A model generated the notes under the pieces. The model did not search any database. It was not told where the DNA came from and worked only from the letters and a program-made list of their open reading frames with translations. This document shows positions 58,840 through 58,982 of a DNA stretch of 58,982 nucleotides, piece by piece. Within the stretch, counting starts at the first letter, position 1. Every line of letters starts with the position of its first letter. The DNA is from Rhodovulum imhoffii (GTDB taxonomy: Bacteria > Pseudomonadota > Alphaproteobacteria > Rhodobacterales > Rhodobacteraceae), in contig NZ_QAAA01000015.1 in the NCBI RefSeq assembly GCF_003046545.1, positions 1 to 58,982 of the forward strand, written 5' to 3'. The translations under genes and the position numbers were made by a program.

Positions 58840-58982
58840 GGCGACGCTTTTACCGATCCAAATGACCAAGAACAAGGGCAATATTTGCGGGACTGTTGCG
58901 TTAATTGCCTTGAGGCGGGGTGATGCCGTGACATGCCATTGATTACCCGGCGTCTTGGAAGAGTTACCGGATGAACTGGATC
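58840..58982. other. Window edge upstream of tRNA-Ser
   Basis: The tRNA promoter should lie here on the minus strand. No gene is seen up to the window end. Confidence 0.4.

Noticed and set aside
1-58982. CRISPR array or rRNA genes
   Set aside because: No regularly spaced 25-40-bp direct repeats and no rRNA-like sequence were seen; the only dense repeat cluster is the 9-bp iteron array.

Overview
The window is GC-rich DNA from an alphaproteobacterium, most likely a member of the Rhodobacteraceae. The evidence is the high GC content, long antisense open frames over nearly every gene, and tail proteins of the Rhodobacter gene-transfer-agent (GTA) type. It is mostly one large prophage, flanked by mobile-element debris and a small biosynthetic operon on the left and by an apparent anti-phage operon plus a serine tRNA on the right.

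Left flank (1-8035). An IS66 transposase fragment interrupts a tyrosine integrase, and a complete IS with 16-bp terminal inverted repeats follows (1662-2796). Five tightly overlapping minus-strand genes come next (3115-7797): a free-amino-acid-type 2OG/Fe(II) dioxygenase, a PLP decarboxylase of the ornithine/diaminopimelate fold, a sulfotransferase-like protein, a glutamine-synthetase-like ligase and a LysE exporter. Together they look like a pathway that makes and exports a modified amino acid or amide.

Prophage (about 8036-52705). Read on the minus strand from right to left, the order is: an unknown two-gene module and a sigma-like regulator; recombination and replication (Sak4-like ATPase, ssDNA-binding protein, PD-(D/E)XK nuclease, RecD-like helicase, Toprim primase, RuvC-like resolvase); DNA methyltransferases; terminase; head (lambda-type portal, fused protease/major capsid protein); tail (tape measure and GTA-type baseplate proteins); lysis (M15 endolysin, overlapping spanins). 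The plus-strand recombinase module (DUF2924, large serine recombinase, HTH protein) marks the right end. Plus-strand cargo genes interrupt the operon: a DUF1778/GNAT toxin-antitoxin pair in the tail genes, and a reverse transcriptase preceded by a 12-bp inverted repeat that encloses 108 nt. A free-standing HNH endonuclease lies on the minus strand between head genes.

Three features of the phage DNA are not visible from gene calling. The first is a canonical A_AAA_AAC -1 slippery site that fuses two tail-assembly-chaperone frames. The second is a conserved-looking second gene nested out of frame inside the cytosine methyltransferase and coupled by ATGA to the next gene. The third is a set of about ten 9-bp iterons, including two opposed tandem triplets, inside the 3' end of the primase gene, which is a candidate replication origin.

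Right flank (52706-58982). A compact plus-strand operon encodes a beta-class DNA methyltransferase, a BglII/BstYI-like candidate nuclease, a ParB-like protein, an SNF2-type helicase and a DUF3883 nuclease-like protein. It reads as a restriction-modification-based defence system with an unusual ATPase/nuclease extension. It is followed by tRNA-Ser(GCT). The defence operon and the RT/RNA locus are the best candidates for undescribed systems. All functions are inferred from sequence reading without database searches.
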